Shown one piece after another: positions 7,960 to 16,540 of a DNA stretch of 39,167 nucleotides (position 1 is its first letter; every line of letters begins with the position of its first letter). Origin of the DNA: a virus; the IMG/VR virus record IMGVR_UViG_3300043772_002313, positions 1 through 39,167 of that record; one strand, 5' to 3'. The notes beneath the pieces were generated by a model. The model saw only the letters and a list, made by a program, of their open reading frames with translations, did not search any database and was not told the origin of the DNA. The position numbers and the translations under genes are program-made.

Positions 7960-7967
7960 TATAAATA
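7960..7967 (+). promoter_or_regulatory. T4-late-type promoter match (TATAAATA)
   Basis: An exact TATAAATA, the consensus read by gp55-type sigma factors, lies 14 nt before the ATG at 7982. It supports 7982, not the internal ATG at 8093, as the translation start of the glycosyltransferase gene. Confidence 0.5.
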
Positions 7968-7981
7968 AAAATTAATTAAAT

Positions 7982-9268
7982 ATGATAAATAACAACCCCT
8001 TGAATGGTCGTGATAAGATTAGAGTGTTAGCTCTAGCTTCAGACCAGTCGGGGGTTGGCTGAGGTAAATACCGTACAGTCGACCCCCATGTTATGCTACA
8101 GGAAATGTATGGTGATGAATTCCATGTAGATATTGACCCAAATCCAAACATCAATGACGCAAATTATTGGAGAAAATATGATATTGTTCATGTTCACCGA
8201 AATATTGGTCATTCATACGAACAGAATTTGGAAATTATGGACTTCTTGAAAAAAGAAGGAATCGTTACTGTTTATGATATTGATGATTATTGGCTACCAA
8301 CAAAAGAACATCCAATTCATTCATTGATTGTTAAACATAAAATACATGAAAAAATCGTTGCTAACCTTAAAAAAGCGGACTACGTGACGACAACAACAAG
8401 TGTGTTCGCTAGTGAAATTATGAAGTTTAATAAAAATGTTCATATTTTTCCCAACGCAATCAATCCAGATGAAAAACAATTTAATGTACCAACATTAGAG
8501 TGTGATAAGGTTAGAGTTGGTTGGATTGGTGGGTCATCACATTTTCACGATCTTAAATTATTAGATGGTTTTATTGGTAAAAATTCATCAATCAATAAAG
8601 ATATCCAATATGTATTGTGTGGTTTTGACACTAGAGGTTCAGTTACTGAAATCAATCAACAAACTGGTGAAGAACGTAAAAGGGATATTAGACCAGAAGA
8701 AACTGTATGGACTAAATACGAAGCGATTTTCACAAATAATTATAAAACTGTTGACGAAAATTATTTGAAATTTTTACAACAATATAAAGATGAACAATAT
8801 GTTTGTGATTATACATTACCATATAGAAGAATTTGGACTTTACCAGTGAACACTTATGCGTCGCATTATTCCAATATTGATATTTCATTAGCACCAATAA
8901 AGAACCATGTTTTCAATAGAATGAAATCACAATTAAAGGTCATTGAAGCTGGTTTTTATAAAAAGGCGTTAATCGCATCAAATGTTGGACCATATACAAT
9001 TGATTTGACACATTCATTAAAAAATGGTATATTTGGTGATGGGAACGCGTTATTAGTTGACGAGGTTAAGAATCATAGTGATTGGTCGAAGTATATTAAA
9101 AAACTAGTTGAAAATCCAAATATGGTTAAAGATATGGGTGAACGATTATATGAAACAGTTAAAGATACCTACAACCTTAGAACGGTTACCAAAAATAGAC
9201 GTGAATTTTATAAAAGTATAGTAAATGTTAAAGCATCCGATAACCAAAATCTTGTTCATGGATATTGA
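7982..9268 (+). CDS. GT-B glycosyltransferase (family 4-like) with in-frame TGA at codon 27
   Basis: The frame opens at 7982 with MINNNPLNGRDKIRVLALAS, the first Rossmann strand, and reaches DQSGVG before TGA at 8060-8062. It then continues unbroken with GKYRTVDPHVMLQEMYGDEF to TGA at 9266. Without the TGA and the following Gly codon the junction reads GVGKYR, the usual GVGxYR pattern of this phage glycosyltransferase type. A GGGGGT/ACCCCC stem (8050-8055 with 8082-8087) brackets the site. The C-terminal half carries VGWIGGSSHFHDLKLL and the donor-site block KSQLKVIEAGFYKKALIAS. A truncated start at 8093 is the conservative alternative, but it would lose the first strand and conserved Gly loop. 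The stop overlaps the next gene by 44 nt. Confidence 0.75.
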
Positions 9269-9935
9269 ATCCGTGGGGATTGAAAAAGATTATGACACTT
9301 GTGTTATTAATAAACCAGAAGTGGCAAAACAATTTATCAATTATTATGATTGGTTTTTGAAAAGATTTCCAGAAGAGGAACTTGTTCGTGAAAATCAAAA
9401 AAATAGGATCTTCGCGAACAGGTGTGCCTTAGTTCCAGAATTCGCAAAAATAGTTTGTGTATCATTTTCATTTGTTTTAGATAATGGTGAAGTAAAAACA
9501 CAATCGTTTTATGGTGATGATGAAAAAGAAATCCTTAAAAGTTGTCAAACATTATTAAATAGATGTTCAAAACTAGATTTCTACTTATGTGGTCATAACT
9601 TGAAGAATTTTGATATCCCAATGTTGGCAAAAAGAATGATAATTAATGGTTTATTACCCCCAGCGTTACTTCCAACATATGATACAAAACCGTGGGAAAT
9701 TAAAGCAATTGATACAAAAGAAGTTTGGCAATATGGTGCTTATTCATCTATTGGGTCATTAGACTTAATGTGTTCGTCATTAAATGTTAAATCATCAAAA
9801 GATGGTGAAATAACCGGTGATAAAGTTCATCACGCATATTGGAATGAAAAAAGAATTGATGATATTGTTAACTATTGTGAAAAAGATGTTAATGTATTAA
9901 TTGACGTAATAATAAAATTAAAAGACTTAAAATAA
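9225..9935 (+). CDS. DnaQ-like 3'-5' exonuclease (possible DexA analogue)
   Basis: This 236-residue protein has the DEDD exonuclease motifs in order: Exo I as D13/E15 (LFMDIES), Exo II as GHNLKNFD with D130, and Exo III as YCEKD with Y217/D221, which makes it the DEDDy type. The fold resembles the RNase H-like domain of family B polymerases. It would degrade or proofread DNA 3' to 5', and its size is close to that of T4 exonuclease DexA. The start at 9225 includes the strand ITKILF before Exo I and overlaps the glycosyltransferase end. The exonuclease call is firm; the DexA equivalence is a guess. Confidence 0.85.
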   Translation: MLKHPITKILFMDIESVGIEKDYDTCVINKPEVAKQFINYYDWFLKRFPEEELVRENQKNRIFANRCALVPEFAKIVCVSFSFVLDNGEVKTQSFYGDDEKEILKSCQTLLNRCSKLDFYLCGHNLKNFDIPMLAKRMIINGLLPPALLPTYDTKPWEIKAIDTKEVWQYGAYSSIGSLDLMCSSLNVKSSKDGEITGDKVHHAYWNEKRIDDIVNYCEKDVNVLIDVIIKLKDLK

Positions 9936-10558
9936 TGAATAGTAAAGAATTAGAAGATTTGGAATACCTTAAATCAAAAATTGAAGAAATAAAAAACCTT
10001 TATGGTGATTTAGATGATGTATCCGTTGATGATTTATTGGAAGATGATGATGATATATTCAATGAATATGGATTGGATATTAAACAACTTGAAGAAGATA
10101 TGAACAACTATAGTACAACCCTACCATTGGGTTATCAAAAACTTCAACAAGATGTTAAAACACCTAGTTATAATTATGGTGGTGATTCAGGATTTGATTT
10201 ATATTCAACAGAAGAAATAACAATCCCCCCTTTTGGTAGAGTGTTAGTTCCAACTGGTCTTGCTTTTGATATTCAAGATGGATATGAAATTCAGGTTCGT
10301 AGTAAAAGTGGTCTTGCCATCAATCAAGGATTAATGGTATTAAATTCACCAGGAACGGTGGACAGCTCTTACTCCGCGGAGGTTAAGGTGATTATTTTTA
10401 ACACAAATCAAACATCATTTACAATCACTAAAGGAATGAAGGTCGCTCAAGCGGTATTGTGTCCGGTGGTGAACGGAAAATGGGTTAAATTAAATGAAAT
10501 AAACGAAATACCAGACAAAGATCGTGGAGATCGGGGGTTTGGTTCAACAGGAATATAA
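9935..10558 (+). CDS. dut: dUTP diphosphatase (trimeric dUTPase) with acidic N-terminal extension
   Basis: This enzyme hydrolyses dUTP to dUMP and pyrophosphate, keeping uracil out of phage DNA and supplying dUMP for dTTP synthesis. All five motifs are visible: SGFDLYS (85-91), RSKSGLA (122-128), GTVDSSYSAEV (140-150), GMKVAQAVL (167-175) and RGDRGFGSTG (197-206). The last is the C-terminal arm that closes the active site. Residues 1-60 are an unusual acidic, helical extension (VDDLLEDDDDIFNEYG) not found in ordinary dUTPases of about 150 residues. The start codon overlaps the exonuclease stop (TAATG). Confidence 0.92.
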   Translation: MNSKELEDLEYLKSKIEEIKNLYGDLDDVSVDDLLEDDDDIFNEYGLDIKQLEEDMNNYSTTLPLGYQKLQQDVKTPSYNYGGDSGFDLYSTEEITIPPFGRVLVPTGLAFDIQDGYEIQVRSKSGLAINQGLMVLNSPGTVDSSYSAEVKVIIFNTNQTSFTITKGMKVAQAVLCPVVNGKWVKLNEINEIPDKDRGDRGFGSTGI

Positions 10559-10563
10559 GATAT

Positions 10564-11175
10564 ATGGAATATTATAAAACTGAATTATGTGATTTATTTA
10601 TTAAATATAAATCAGATAAATGTCCGCAAATTTTACATTCATATTCAAATGAATATTATAAATTATTAAATCAAATAAAAAACGATGTTAAACACGTTAT
10701 TGAAATCGGTATTGGTAATGATGAATTAATGAAACCAATTTGTGGTTTTTCATATGAAGTTGGTGCTAGTCTACGTGCTTGGAGGGATTTCTTTAATAAC
10801 GCAAACATATATGGTTTAGATATACGTGAAGATGTATTGTTTAATGAAAATCGTATTAATACATTCTATACGGACCAATCTAAGGAAATTGAATTAGAAA
10901 AAACAATTAAGAATATTAAAGAATTCAATAACAATGAATCATTAGAATTTGATTTAATAATTGATGATGGTAGTCATATTGTTGAACATATGTTATTATC
11001 AATTAATACCTTAGCAAAACACTTAAAAATTGGAGGTATTTACATTATTGAAGATATTCAACATAAAGATATAAACATATTTACCAATCTTAAAATAGAT
11101 AATTTTGAAATTATTAAAATCCATACTGGATTAAATTATTGGGATGATTTTGTGGCTTATAAAAAAATAAAATAA
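10564..11175 (+). CDS. Class I SAM-dependent methyltransferase-like protein
   Basis: The 203-residue protein has a Rossmann methyltransferase layout: motif I HVIEIGIG (about 43-50), a ribose-binding acidic strand end YGLDIRED (about 84-91), FDLIIDDGSHIVEHML (about 129-144) and GGIYIIEDI (about 158-166). The DDGSH block resembles sugar O-methyltransferases of macrocin type. Within a glycosyltransferase cluster it probably methylates a sugar, but the acceptor is unknown. It begins 5 nt after the dUTPase stop. Confidence 0.75.
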   Translation: MEYYKTELCDLFIKYKSDKCPQILHSYSNEYYKLLNQIKNDVKHVIEIGIGNDELMKPICGFSYEVGASLRAWRDFFNNANIYGLDIREDVLFNENRINTFYTDQSKEIELEKTIKNIKEFNNNESLEFDLIIDDGSHIVEHMLLSINTLAKHLKIGGIYIIEDIQHKDINIFTNLKIDNFEIIKIHTGLNYWDDFVAYKKIK

Positions 11176-11176
11176 T

Positions 11177-11731
11177 ATGACTAAAACATTTTATAAAACA
11201 GTAATGCGACCACTTGAGTCCGAAATGGAATTAAGAAGATTTTGTCGTGATGTAAAAGAAATAATTGGGGACACTCCAACCATTGTTGAATTAGGTTCGT
11301 ATATGGGTGAAAGTAGTGTTATATTCGCACAAGAATTCCCAAATGGAAGAATAATCTGTATTGATGCTTGGGAAGGTGGGTTTGATAATGCGGATTCAGC
11401 TAGTCATGCGGATTATGGTGATGTTGAAGACCAGTTTGACTTAAGGATGAAGGATTTCCCTAACATTGAAAAAATAAAGGGATATTCAACGGATTTTTCA
11501 TTTGAGTGTGATATGGTTTATGTTGACGCTTGTCATAAATATGAATGTGTTATTAACGATATAAATCACTGGAGACCATTAACAAAAAAGATATTGTCTG
11601 GACATGATTATAATACAGAGGAATTTATTCGTATACATCCCCATATCGCTGGAGTAAAAAAGGCGGTAAACGAATTATTAAATAAACCCCATAAAACTTA
11701 TGGTGACGGATCTTGGTACTATAAATTATGA
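11177..11731 (+). CDS. SAM-dependent methyltransferase (Methyltransf_24-like)
   Basis: This 184-residue protein shows motif I TIVELGSYMGESS (about 35-47), IICIDAWEGG (about 59-68) and a DMVYVDACHKYECVINDI block (about 111-128), where small sugar or catechol-type O-methyltransferases carry an Asp-His metal or catalytic region. It overlaps the following glycosyltransferase by 4 nt (ATGA), so sugar modification is the likely theme. Its acceptor cannot be read from the sequence. It differs clearly from the preceding methyltransferase, so this is not a recent duplication. Confidence 0.78.
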   Translation: MTKTFYKTVMRPLESEMELRRFCRDVKEIIGDTPTIVELGSYMGESSVIFAQEFPNGRIICIDAWEGGFDNADSASHADYGDVEDQFDLRMKDFPNIEKIKGYSTDFSFECDMVYVDACHKYECVINDINHWRPLTKKILSGHDYNTEEFIRIHPHIAGVKKAVNELLNKPHKTYGDGSWYYKL

Positions 11732-12441
11732 TAACAATATATACTTTAACATATAATGAAGAAGTAATGATTGAATTTTTTATTCAACATTATAGAAGAA
11801 ATTTCCCTAATTGTATTATTAACATATTTGATAATGAATCAACTGATAATACAGTTGAGATAGCTAAATCTTATGGTTGTAATATTACAACCTATAAAAC
11901 AAATGGTACAATTTCGGATTCGGAATATCTTAATATAAAAAATAATTGTTGGAAAAACGCAACAACTGATTGGGTATTAGTTTGTGATTGTGATGAATTG
12001 TTAGATATTAATGAAAATGATTTGACGAATGAAGTTAATAATAACACAACAATCATACAGACAAAAGGATTTGATATGATTAATCTATCTGAAAACCCCA
12101 CTGATATAACGTTAGAAAATATAAAAAATGGAGTTCATAATCAGATGTATAACAAAAAAATATTATTTAACAAGACAAAAATAAACGAAATAAATTACCA
12201 ACCTGGTTGTCATTTAGCAACACCAAAAGGTGAAATCAATCATTCAAGACAAATATATAAACTATTACACTACAAATACATAAACCTTAATTATTTAATT
12301 GAAAGATATAGATTATTTAATTCTCGGTTATCCGATGAAAATAGACTTAAAAGATGGGGGATACAATATACCTATAATGAAGAAATGATCACATCACAAT
12401 TCAACGAATTAAAAATAAAAAGTGAAAAAATTTATGAATAA
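11728..12441 (+). CDS. Glycosyltransferase family 2-like
   Basis: The 237-residue protein has a GT-A core: N-terminal strand ITIYTLTYNEEVMIEFFI, the nucleotide-sugar region IFDNESTDNTVEIA (about 33-46) and a metal-binding DCDE (DWVLVCDCDELLDI, about 85-98). It would transfer a sugar from a nucleotide donor. It lacks transmembrane segments and is probably cytoplasmic. The start overlaps the upstream methyltransferase by 4 nt. Donor and acceptor are unknown. Confidence 0.8.
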   Translation: MITIYTLTYNEEVMIEFFIQHYRRNFPNCIINIFDNESTDNTVEIAKSYGCNITTYKTNGTISDSEYLNIKNNCWKNATTDWVLVCDCDELLDINENDLTNEVNNNTTIIQTKGFDMINLSENPTDITLENIKNGVHNQMYNKKILFNKTKINEINYQPGCHLATPKGEINHSRQIYKLLHYKYINLNYLIERYRLFNSRLSDENRLKRWGIQYTYNEEMITSQFNELKIKSEKIYE

Positions 12442-13222
12442 TGTTTTAATATTATTATCGGATAATCGCGATATTAATGATAACTTAAATAACTCTGATT
12501 ATAATACATTAACCGCTATTATTAATTACCAATATTCAGAAAAACATAATTATGACTTTAAGTATTTAAGACCACATCTAAATAATAATTTTTCATTATT
12601 TAATTGTGTATCACCGACAAATCAACCAAGACACTCATCTTGGGCTAAATTATTGTCAACCATAAAAGTTTTAATTGATTACCCACAATATGAATATATT
12701 GTTTACATTGATTCGGATTGTATTTTTTCAAATCAAAATTTATCAATTAATGATTATCTTAATCAAATTAAAAATATTGACAAACAACAATTAAATCGTA
12801 ATAAAGATATTTTTTTTGTTAATAACAAACCTTGGGACCCTAATTTACCTTGTGCCGGGTTTTTCATATTACGTAATACTGAAAATTCATTAAACATATT
12901 AAAAAATTGGTATAATAATAATGATAACCCTTATTACGATAAAATTCACGTTTGGGAACAATACCCACTACAATATAACATAATTAATAGATATCACAAT
13001 AATATTGAAATTATTGATGATTGGATGTTTAGACCATTTGATAACCAGTTTTTAAGACATATTGGTTCAGAAGAAGGTTATAATAGGATACCTTTTTTCA
13101 AAAATTATATAAACACCCATTTACATAGTGTTAATATTAATACTATTATTGAAAATATAAAAAATAATTTAATAACATATAACACTTATGATATCCATAA
13201 TATACTCAACCCACAAGGATAA
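12434..13222 (+). CDS. Glycosyltransferase, GMA12/MNN10 (GT34)-like
   Basis: I start at the ATG at 12434, which overlaps the upstream stop by 8 nt; a GTG at 12422 is possible. The 262-residue protein carries SSWAKLLSTIKVLIDYP and the DxD motif in YIVYIDSDCIFSN (about 88-100). It then has CAGFFILRNTENSLNILKNW (about 138-157), the layout of galactosyl or mannosyl transferases of GMA12/MNN10 type. The role is transfer of a hexose in the glycan-building cluster. The family assignment is by motif order only. Confidence 0.7.
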   Translation: MNNVLILLSDNRDINDNLNNSDYNTLTAIINYQYSEKHNYDFKYLRPHLNNNFSLFNCVSPTNQPRHSSWAKLLSTIKVLIDYPQYEYIVYIDSDCIFSNQNLSINDYLNQIKNIDKQQLNRNKDIFFVNNKPWDPNLPCAGFFILRNTENSLNILKNWYNNNDNPYYDKIHVWEQYPLQYNIINRYHNNIEIIDDWMFRPFDNQFLRHIGSEEGYNRIPFFKNYINTHLHSVNINTIIENIKNNLITYNTYDIHNILNPQG

Positions 13223-14702
13223 TACCTACAATCAAAATTTCAAAAAACATCTTTTAACCACAGTTGGGTTAAAGGATGTTCAAATTTTGGAATTTGAAAA
13301 CCATAACCAATATTCATTGGCCCAGGTTTATAATAAAGGAATCAATCAATCAACAAATGATATAATTGTCGCTTGCCATAATGATATAAAACTTGAAAAA
13401 AACTGGGGAAAAAAATTATTAGAAGATTTCAATAACAACCCAGATTTTGGTATCATAGGAAAAGCAGGTTCTTGTTATTTCCCAGAGTCAGGAATTTATT
13501 GGGAAAAGATGTACCAAACAATGGTGGGACAAGTTTATCACCACCCAGAAAATGGAAAAAAATTCTTAAGTAAATATTCTCCAAAACTACCATTTTTAAT
13601 ACCGGTCGTAACCGTTGATGGGTTATTCATAGCGTTCAATAAAACAAAAATTAAACACACATTTGACGAATCAATAGGTAGATTCCATTTCTACGATCAC
13701 GGATTTTGTATACCAAATTATTTGGATAATATAAAACTAGGTATAACATCATCATTTGAAATAACACACCAATCTGTTGGTAGACCAAATGAAGAATTCT
13801 TCCAGTCAAAAGATCAATTTGTAAATAAATATAAACAACACCTACCACTAGATCTTAAACCACAACAAATATTTATCCCGGAAATAAAAGAAAAACCATT
13901 GAAGAATAACAATAAGGCGGCGGTAATAATACCAACAAAAGGAAAATTAAACCTACTCTTTGATTGTATTGATTCATTCCATAAACATTGTAATCCAAAC
14001 CTATATGATATTTTTATCGCAGATACTGGTTCAACGGATGATGAAAAAAATGAAATAAGATTAAAATATAAAAACACAAATGTTAATCTAATAGAATATG
14101 ATTATTATAACTTCGCCAAAATAAATAACGATGTTGTATCAAACCACCTAACAGATAAACATGAATTTATCATCTTCTGTAATAACGATATTAAAATACT
14201 TAATAACGTCGTTTATGGTATGTTAAAAACATTCAAGGAAAAACCAAAAGTTGGAACAATTGGTTGTAGACTTCATTTTGAAGATAACACAATTCAACAC
14301 GATGGTATAATGTTATATATCCTTAATAAAAATAACACAATAGGCGTAACCCACCATGGTTTGAGAAATTATTTTAACTATAATACTTCATTAATAAAAC
14401 GAACAGGTTCAACCGCAGCATTACTAGGGATAAGAAGAAATACCTTTACAAATTCTGGAATGTTCAACGAAGGATATATAAATTGTTTTGAAGATGTTGA
14501 ACTTAACCTAAAAACATTAACATCTGGTTATGATAACTATTATGACGGTTCATTGGTTGCTTACCACTACGAAAGTCAAACCAGAAATGAAGATCAAGAT
14601 AATCTAAAAAAATTAAACGAAGATTATAATAATAGATTATTCCCATTCATTAATAAAAACTGGGATTTTCTTAAAGAACATACTGTTAAAATACCCGGAT
14701 AA
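13188..14702 (+). CDS. Two-domain glycosyltransferase (tandem GT2-like)
   Basis: This 504-residue protein contains two GT-A-like domains. The first (about 1-225) has MISIIYSTHKDNTYNQNF and the DxxD-type ACHNDIKLEKNWGKKL. The second (about 240-480) is a standard GT2: KAAVIIPTKGKLNLLFDCID, FIADTGSTDDEKNE and FCNNDIKILNN, with a C-terminal FEDVELNLKTL block typical of rhamnosyl-type transferases. Tandem domains often add two sugars in sequence. It overlaps the previous gene by 35 nt and ends the first half of the glycosyltransferase cluster. Confidence 0.82.
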   Translation: MISIIYSTHKDNTYNQNFKKHLLTTVGLKDVQILEFENHNQYSLAQVYNKGINQSTNDIIVACHNDIKLEKNWGKKLLEDFNNNPDFGIIGKAGSCYFPESGIYWEKMYQTMVGQVYHHPENGKKFLSKYSPKLPFLIPVVTVDGLFIAFNKTKIKHTFDESIGRFHFYDHGFCIPNYLDNIKLGITSSFEITHQSVGRPNEEFFQSKDQFVNKYKQHLPLDLKPQQIFIPEIKEKPLKNNNKAAVIIPTKGKLNLLFDCIDSFHKHCNPNLYDIFIADTGSTDDEKNEIRLKYKNTNVNLIEYDYYNFAKINNDVVSNHLTDKHEFIIFCNNDIKILNNVVYGMLKTFKEKPKVGTIGCRLHFEDNTIQHDGIMLYILNKNNTIGVTHHGLRNYFNYNTSLIKRTGSTAALLGIRRNTFTNSGMFNEGYINCFEDVELNLKTLTSGYDNYYDGSLVAYHYESQTRNEDQDNLKKLNEDYNNRLFPFINKNWDFLKEHTVKIPG

Positions 14703-14725
14703 TTTTTTATTCGTTATATTTATTT

Positions 14726-14755
14726 ATGAAGGGTGGTATATCATCTACCCTTCAT
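14726..14755 (+). other. Leader hairpin before phoH
   Basis: ATGAAGGGTGG (14726-14736) pairs over 11 positions, one of them G-U, with 14745-14755 around an 8-nt loop. It is not followed by a T-run, so it is not a standard terminator. It lies just downstream of TATTTATTTA (14721) and 19 nt before the PhoH start, so it may be an mRNA stabiliser, processing site or translational control hairpin. Confidence 0.55.
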
Positions 14756-14774
14756 AAAACCTTAAAACATATAT

Positions 14775-15557
14775 ATGCCTAGAGGACGTAAACCATCCAC
14801 CAAAACCACGAGTGGTAGTGAGGGGGAAAAACCAACAAAACTATTTCCAGTTGATAAAAAACAAATGGATATCAATAAAGCCATTGAATCAATTCAGATT
14901 AAGATTGTTTGTAAAAATGAAAGTCAAAAAAAAGTTGTTAACGCAATAAAAGATAACGAAATCAGTATAATCTCAGGACTTCCAGGTAGTGGGAAAACTT
15001 TTTTGGCGTGTGTTGAAGCATTAAAGTTGTTAAAGTCGGGGGTGTTTAAGAAAATTATACTTGTAAAGTCTGTTACTGAATTGAAAAATGAATCAATCGG
15101 CAGTTTGCCTGGCTCGTATGACATGAAGGTAGAACCATTTATGAATTCATTTATGGATAATTTTGAAAAAATCATAGGTGAAGAATTAACCCATCGTTTA
15201 TTTGATTTGGGTGTTATAAAACCATTAGTTCTCGCGTACGCAAGAGGTCGTTCCTTGGACGATTCTGTCATTATAGGTGACGAGTGTCAGAATATTACTA
15301 TTGATAATATGCACACCTTATTAACTAGGATTGGGAATAATTCCAAGATGATACTCCTTGGTGATAAAAAGCAAAAAGATATCAAAAACAAACGTGAATC
15401 ATCATTAGAGATCATTATGGAAATGTTTAAGGATGAAGAAGATTTTGGATGTGTTGAAATAACAGATTTAAAACATATTGTTCGTAATAAAATCATTCAA
15501 CGTATTGAGGCGAAGTTTGACGAATTTGAAGAAAAACGATATAAAAAACCAGAATAA
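14775..15557 (+). CDS. phoH: PhoH-like ATPase
   Basis: The 260-residue protein is a P-loop NTPase of the PhoH family. Walker A is GLPGSGKT (68-75), Walker B is SVIIGDE (164-170), and a downstream MILLGDKKQ (about 192-200) forms the sensor region. It has a short basic, Thr/Ser-rich N-terminal extension (MPRGRKPSTKTTSG). PhoH proteins are common in large phages and are thought to act on RNA or in phosphate stress, but their phage role is not settled. The gene has its own leader hairpin and a strong terminator, so it appears to be a single-gene unit. Confidence 0.9.
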   Translation: MPRGRKPSTKTTSGSEGEKPTKLFPVDKKQMDINKAIESIQIKIVCKNESQKKVVNAIKDNEISIISGLPGSGKTFLACVEALKLLKSGVFKKIILVKSVTELKNESIGSLPGSYDMKVEPFMNSFMDNFEKIIGEELTHRLFDLGVIKPLVLAYARGRSLDDSVIIGDECQNITIDNMHTLLTRIGNNSKMILLGDKKQKDIKNKRESSLEIIMEMFKDEEDFGCVEITDLKHIVRNKIIQRIEAKFDEFEEKRYKKPE

Positions 15558-15562
15558 AAAAT

Positions 15563-15595
15563 AACCCCATCCTAATTAAGGTGGGGTTTTTTGTT
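15563..15595 (+). terminator. Rho-independent terminator after phoH
   Basis: AACCCCA (15563-15569) pairs with TGGGGTT (15582-15588), extended by CCT/AGG with a bulged T, and is followed by a run of T to 15592. It begins 6 nt after the PhoH stop. Confidence 0.88.
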
Positions 15596-15610
15596 TAACC
15601 TTTACAAAAA

Positions 15611-15622
15611 CGATATTATAAA
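15611..15622 (+). promoter_or_regulatory. TATAAATA-type late promoter candidate
   Basis: TATTATAAATAT precedes the ATG at 15635 by about 15 nt and follows directly after the phoH terminator. A new transcript must start here for the downstream genes to be read independently, and the motif fits the gp55-type consensus TATAAATA. Confidence 0.45.
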
Positions 15623-15634
15623 TATATTGTTAAT

Positions 15635-16252
15635 ATGAAAAAGGAAAATTTAAGGGTTGGGATTGACGTTAATGGTGTTTTGAGGGATACCATTACCAAG
15701 ATTGAACAAACCTACCAGAAGTTTATGATTGATAAGACGGAAGGAATTGAGGATGAAGATGATTTTGAATATAAAATCACACAACCAATTAACACTTCAG
15801 ACTTAAAAAATCATTTTTCATTTAGAAATGACGAAGAATTATTTTCATTCTTATATGAAGAATTTCCGATGGAAATATTTGGTCACGCACCATCAAGAGA
15901 ATATTCCACCTTCAACGACTTAAATGATACATACTTAAACCTTCGTGATGAAATTGACTTTATTATCGTGTCAAACGAAATTGGTAAATCCAAACCGGCA
16001 ACATTATTTTTCTTATCCAAATTTGGTTGTCAATTTGAAAAAGTAAAATTTTATAGTGATTACACAATTAATTCAATGTGGGACGAAATTGACGTTTTAC
16101 TTACAGCAAATCCCACCTTATTATTAAACTATCCTAAAGATAAATTGGTGATTAAATATCAAACGGAATATAACATTGACACTCCCTTTGATAACACAAT
16201 AAACACAATAAAAGAGCTAGACGCTAAATTAAAAACCCTTGAACTATGTTAA
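15635..16252 (+). CDS. HAD-superfamily-like protein with altered catalytic motif
   Basis: This 205-residue protein resembles phage HAD-type 5'-nucleotidases. Motif I reads VGIDVNGVLRDT, so the nucleophile D11 is kept but the usual second Asp (DxD) is Asn13. Motif II-like FIIVSNEIGKSKPATLFFL (about 109-127) supplies Ser and Lys. The expected acidic pair of motif IV appears as DVLLTANP. Loss of the second Asp suggests reduced or changed phosphatase activity, perhaps a binding role. It overlaps the next gene by 7 nt. Deoxynucleotide phosphatase is the best guess for the ancestral function. Confidence 0.6.
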   Translation: MKKENLRVGIDVNGVLRDTITKIEQTYQKFMIDKTEGIEDEDDFEYKITQPINTSDLKNHFSFRNDEELFSFLYEEFPMEIFGHAPSREYSTFNDLNDTYLNLRDEIDFIIVSNEIGKSKPATLFFLSKFGCQFEKVKFYSDYTINSMWDEIDVLLTANPTLLLNYPKDKLVIKYQTEYNIDTPFDNTINTIKELDAKLKTLELC

Positions 16253-16539
16253 AAATTCTAAACGAGGAGTATTTTTTGGATTTTGATAGAATTGAAGATT
16301 ATATCAACATCCCCAAGACAAAAGAAGTTGTTGAATCTGAAGAAGATGATGATTTGGATGACGCAACACAACAGATTAGTATTGTAAAATACGAAATGAT
16401 AAAAATGATGGTTGATGTTATACTTAGCGAAGGTGGTGAAGTTGATGAAGTCATGGGAACTAGGAGTTCTGAATTATCAATACCTTTTAAGTTAGCGTTT
16501 AACAGCTTATTAAATAAAAAAATCTTAAACAAATACTAA
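16246..16539 (+). CDS. Small hypothetical protein
   Basis: The 97-residue protein has an acidic stretch (ESEEDDDLDD, about 31-40), a helical body (KYEMIKMMVDVILSEGGEVDE) and a C-terminal helix. The opening MLKILNE fits an (I/L)xE prohead-protease type leader, though this may be coincidence. It starts inside the end of the HAD-like gene and lies 1 nt before the next glycosyltransferase. No family is recognised. Confidence 0.55.
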   Translation: MLKILNEEYFLDFDRIEDYINIPKTKEVVESEEDDDLDDATQQISIVKYEMIKMMVDVILSEGGEVDEVMGTRSSELSIPFKLAFNSLLNKKILNKY

Positions 16540-16540
16540 T

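Noticed and set aside
7551-7981. tRNA, tmRNA, 6S or RNase P RNA
   Set aside because: No T-loop, CCA end, mRNA-like tag frame or conserved RNase P core is visible.
8060-8062. Genome-wide recoding of TGA as Trp
   Set aside because: TGA is a genuine stop elsewhere, for example at 313-315, 9266-9268, 30776-30778 and 38325-38327, so a global code change does not explain the in-frame TGA.
8060-8100. Selenocysteine insertion at the TGA
   Set aside because: The residue lies in a glycine loop with no redox role, and the hairpin does not resemble a bacterial SECIS placed directly after the codon.
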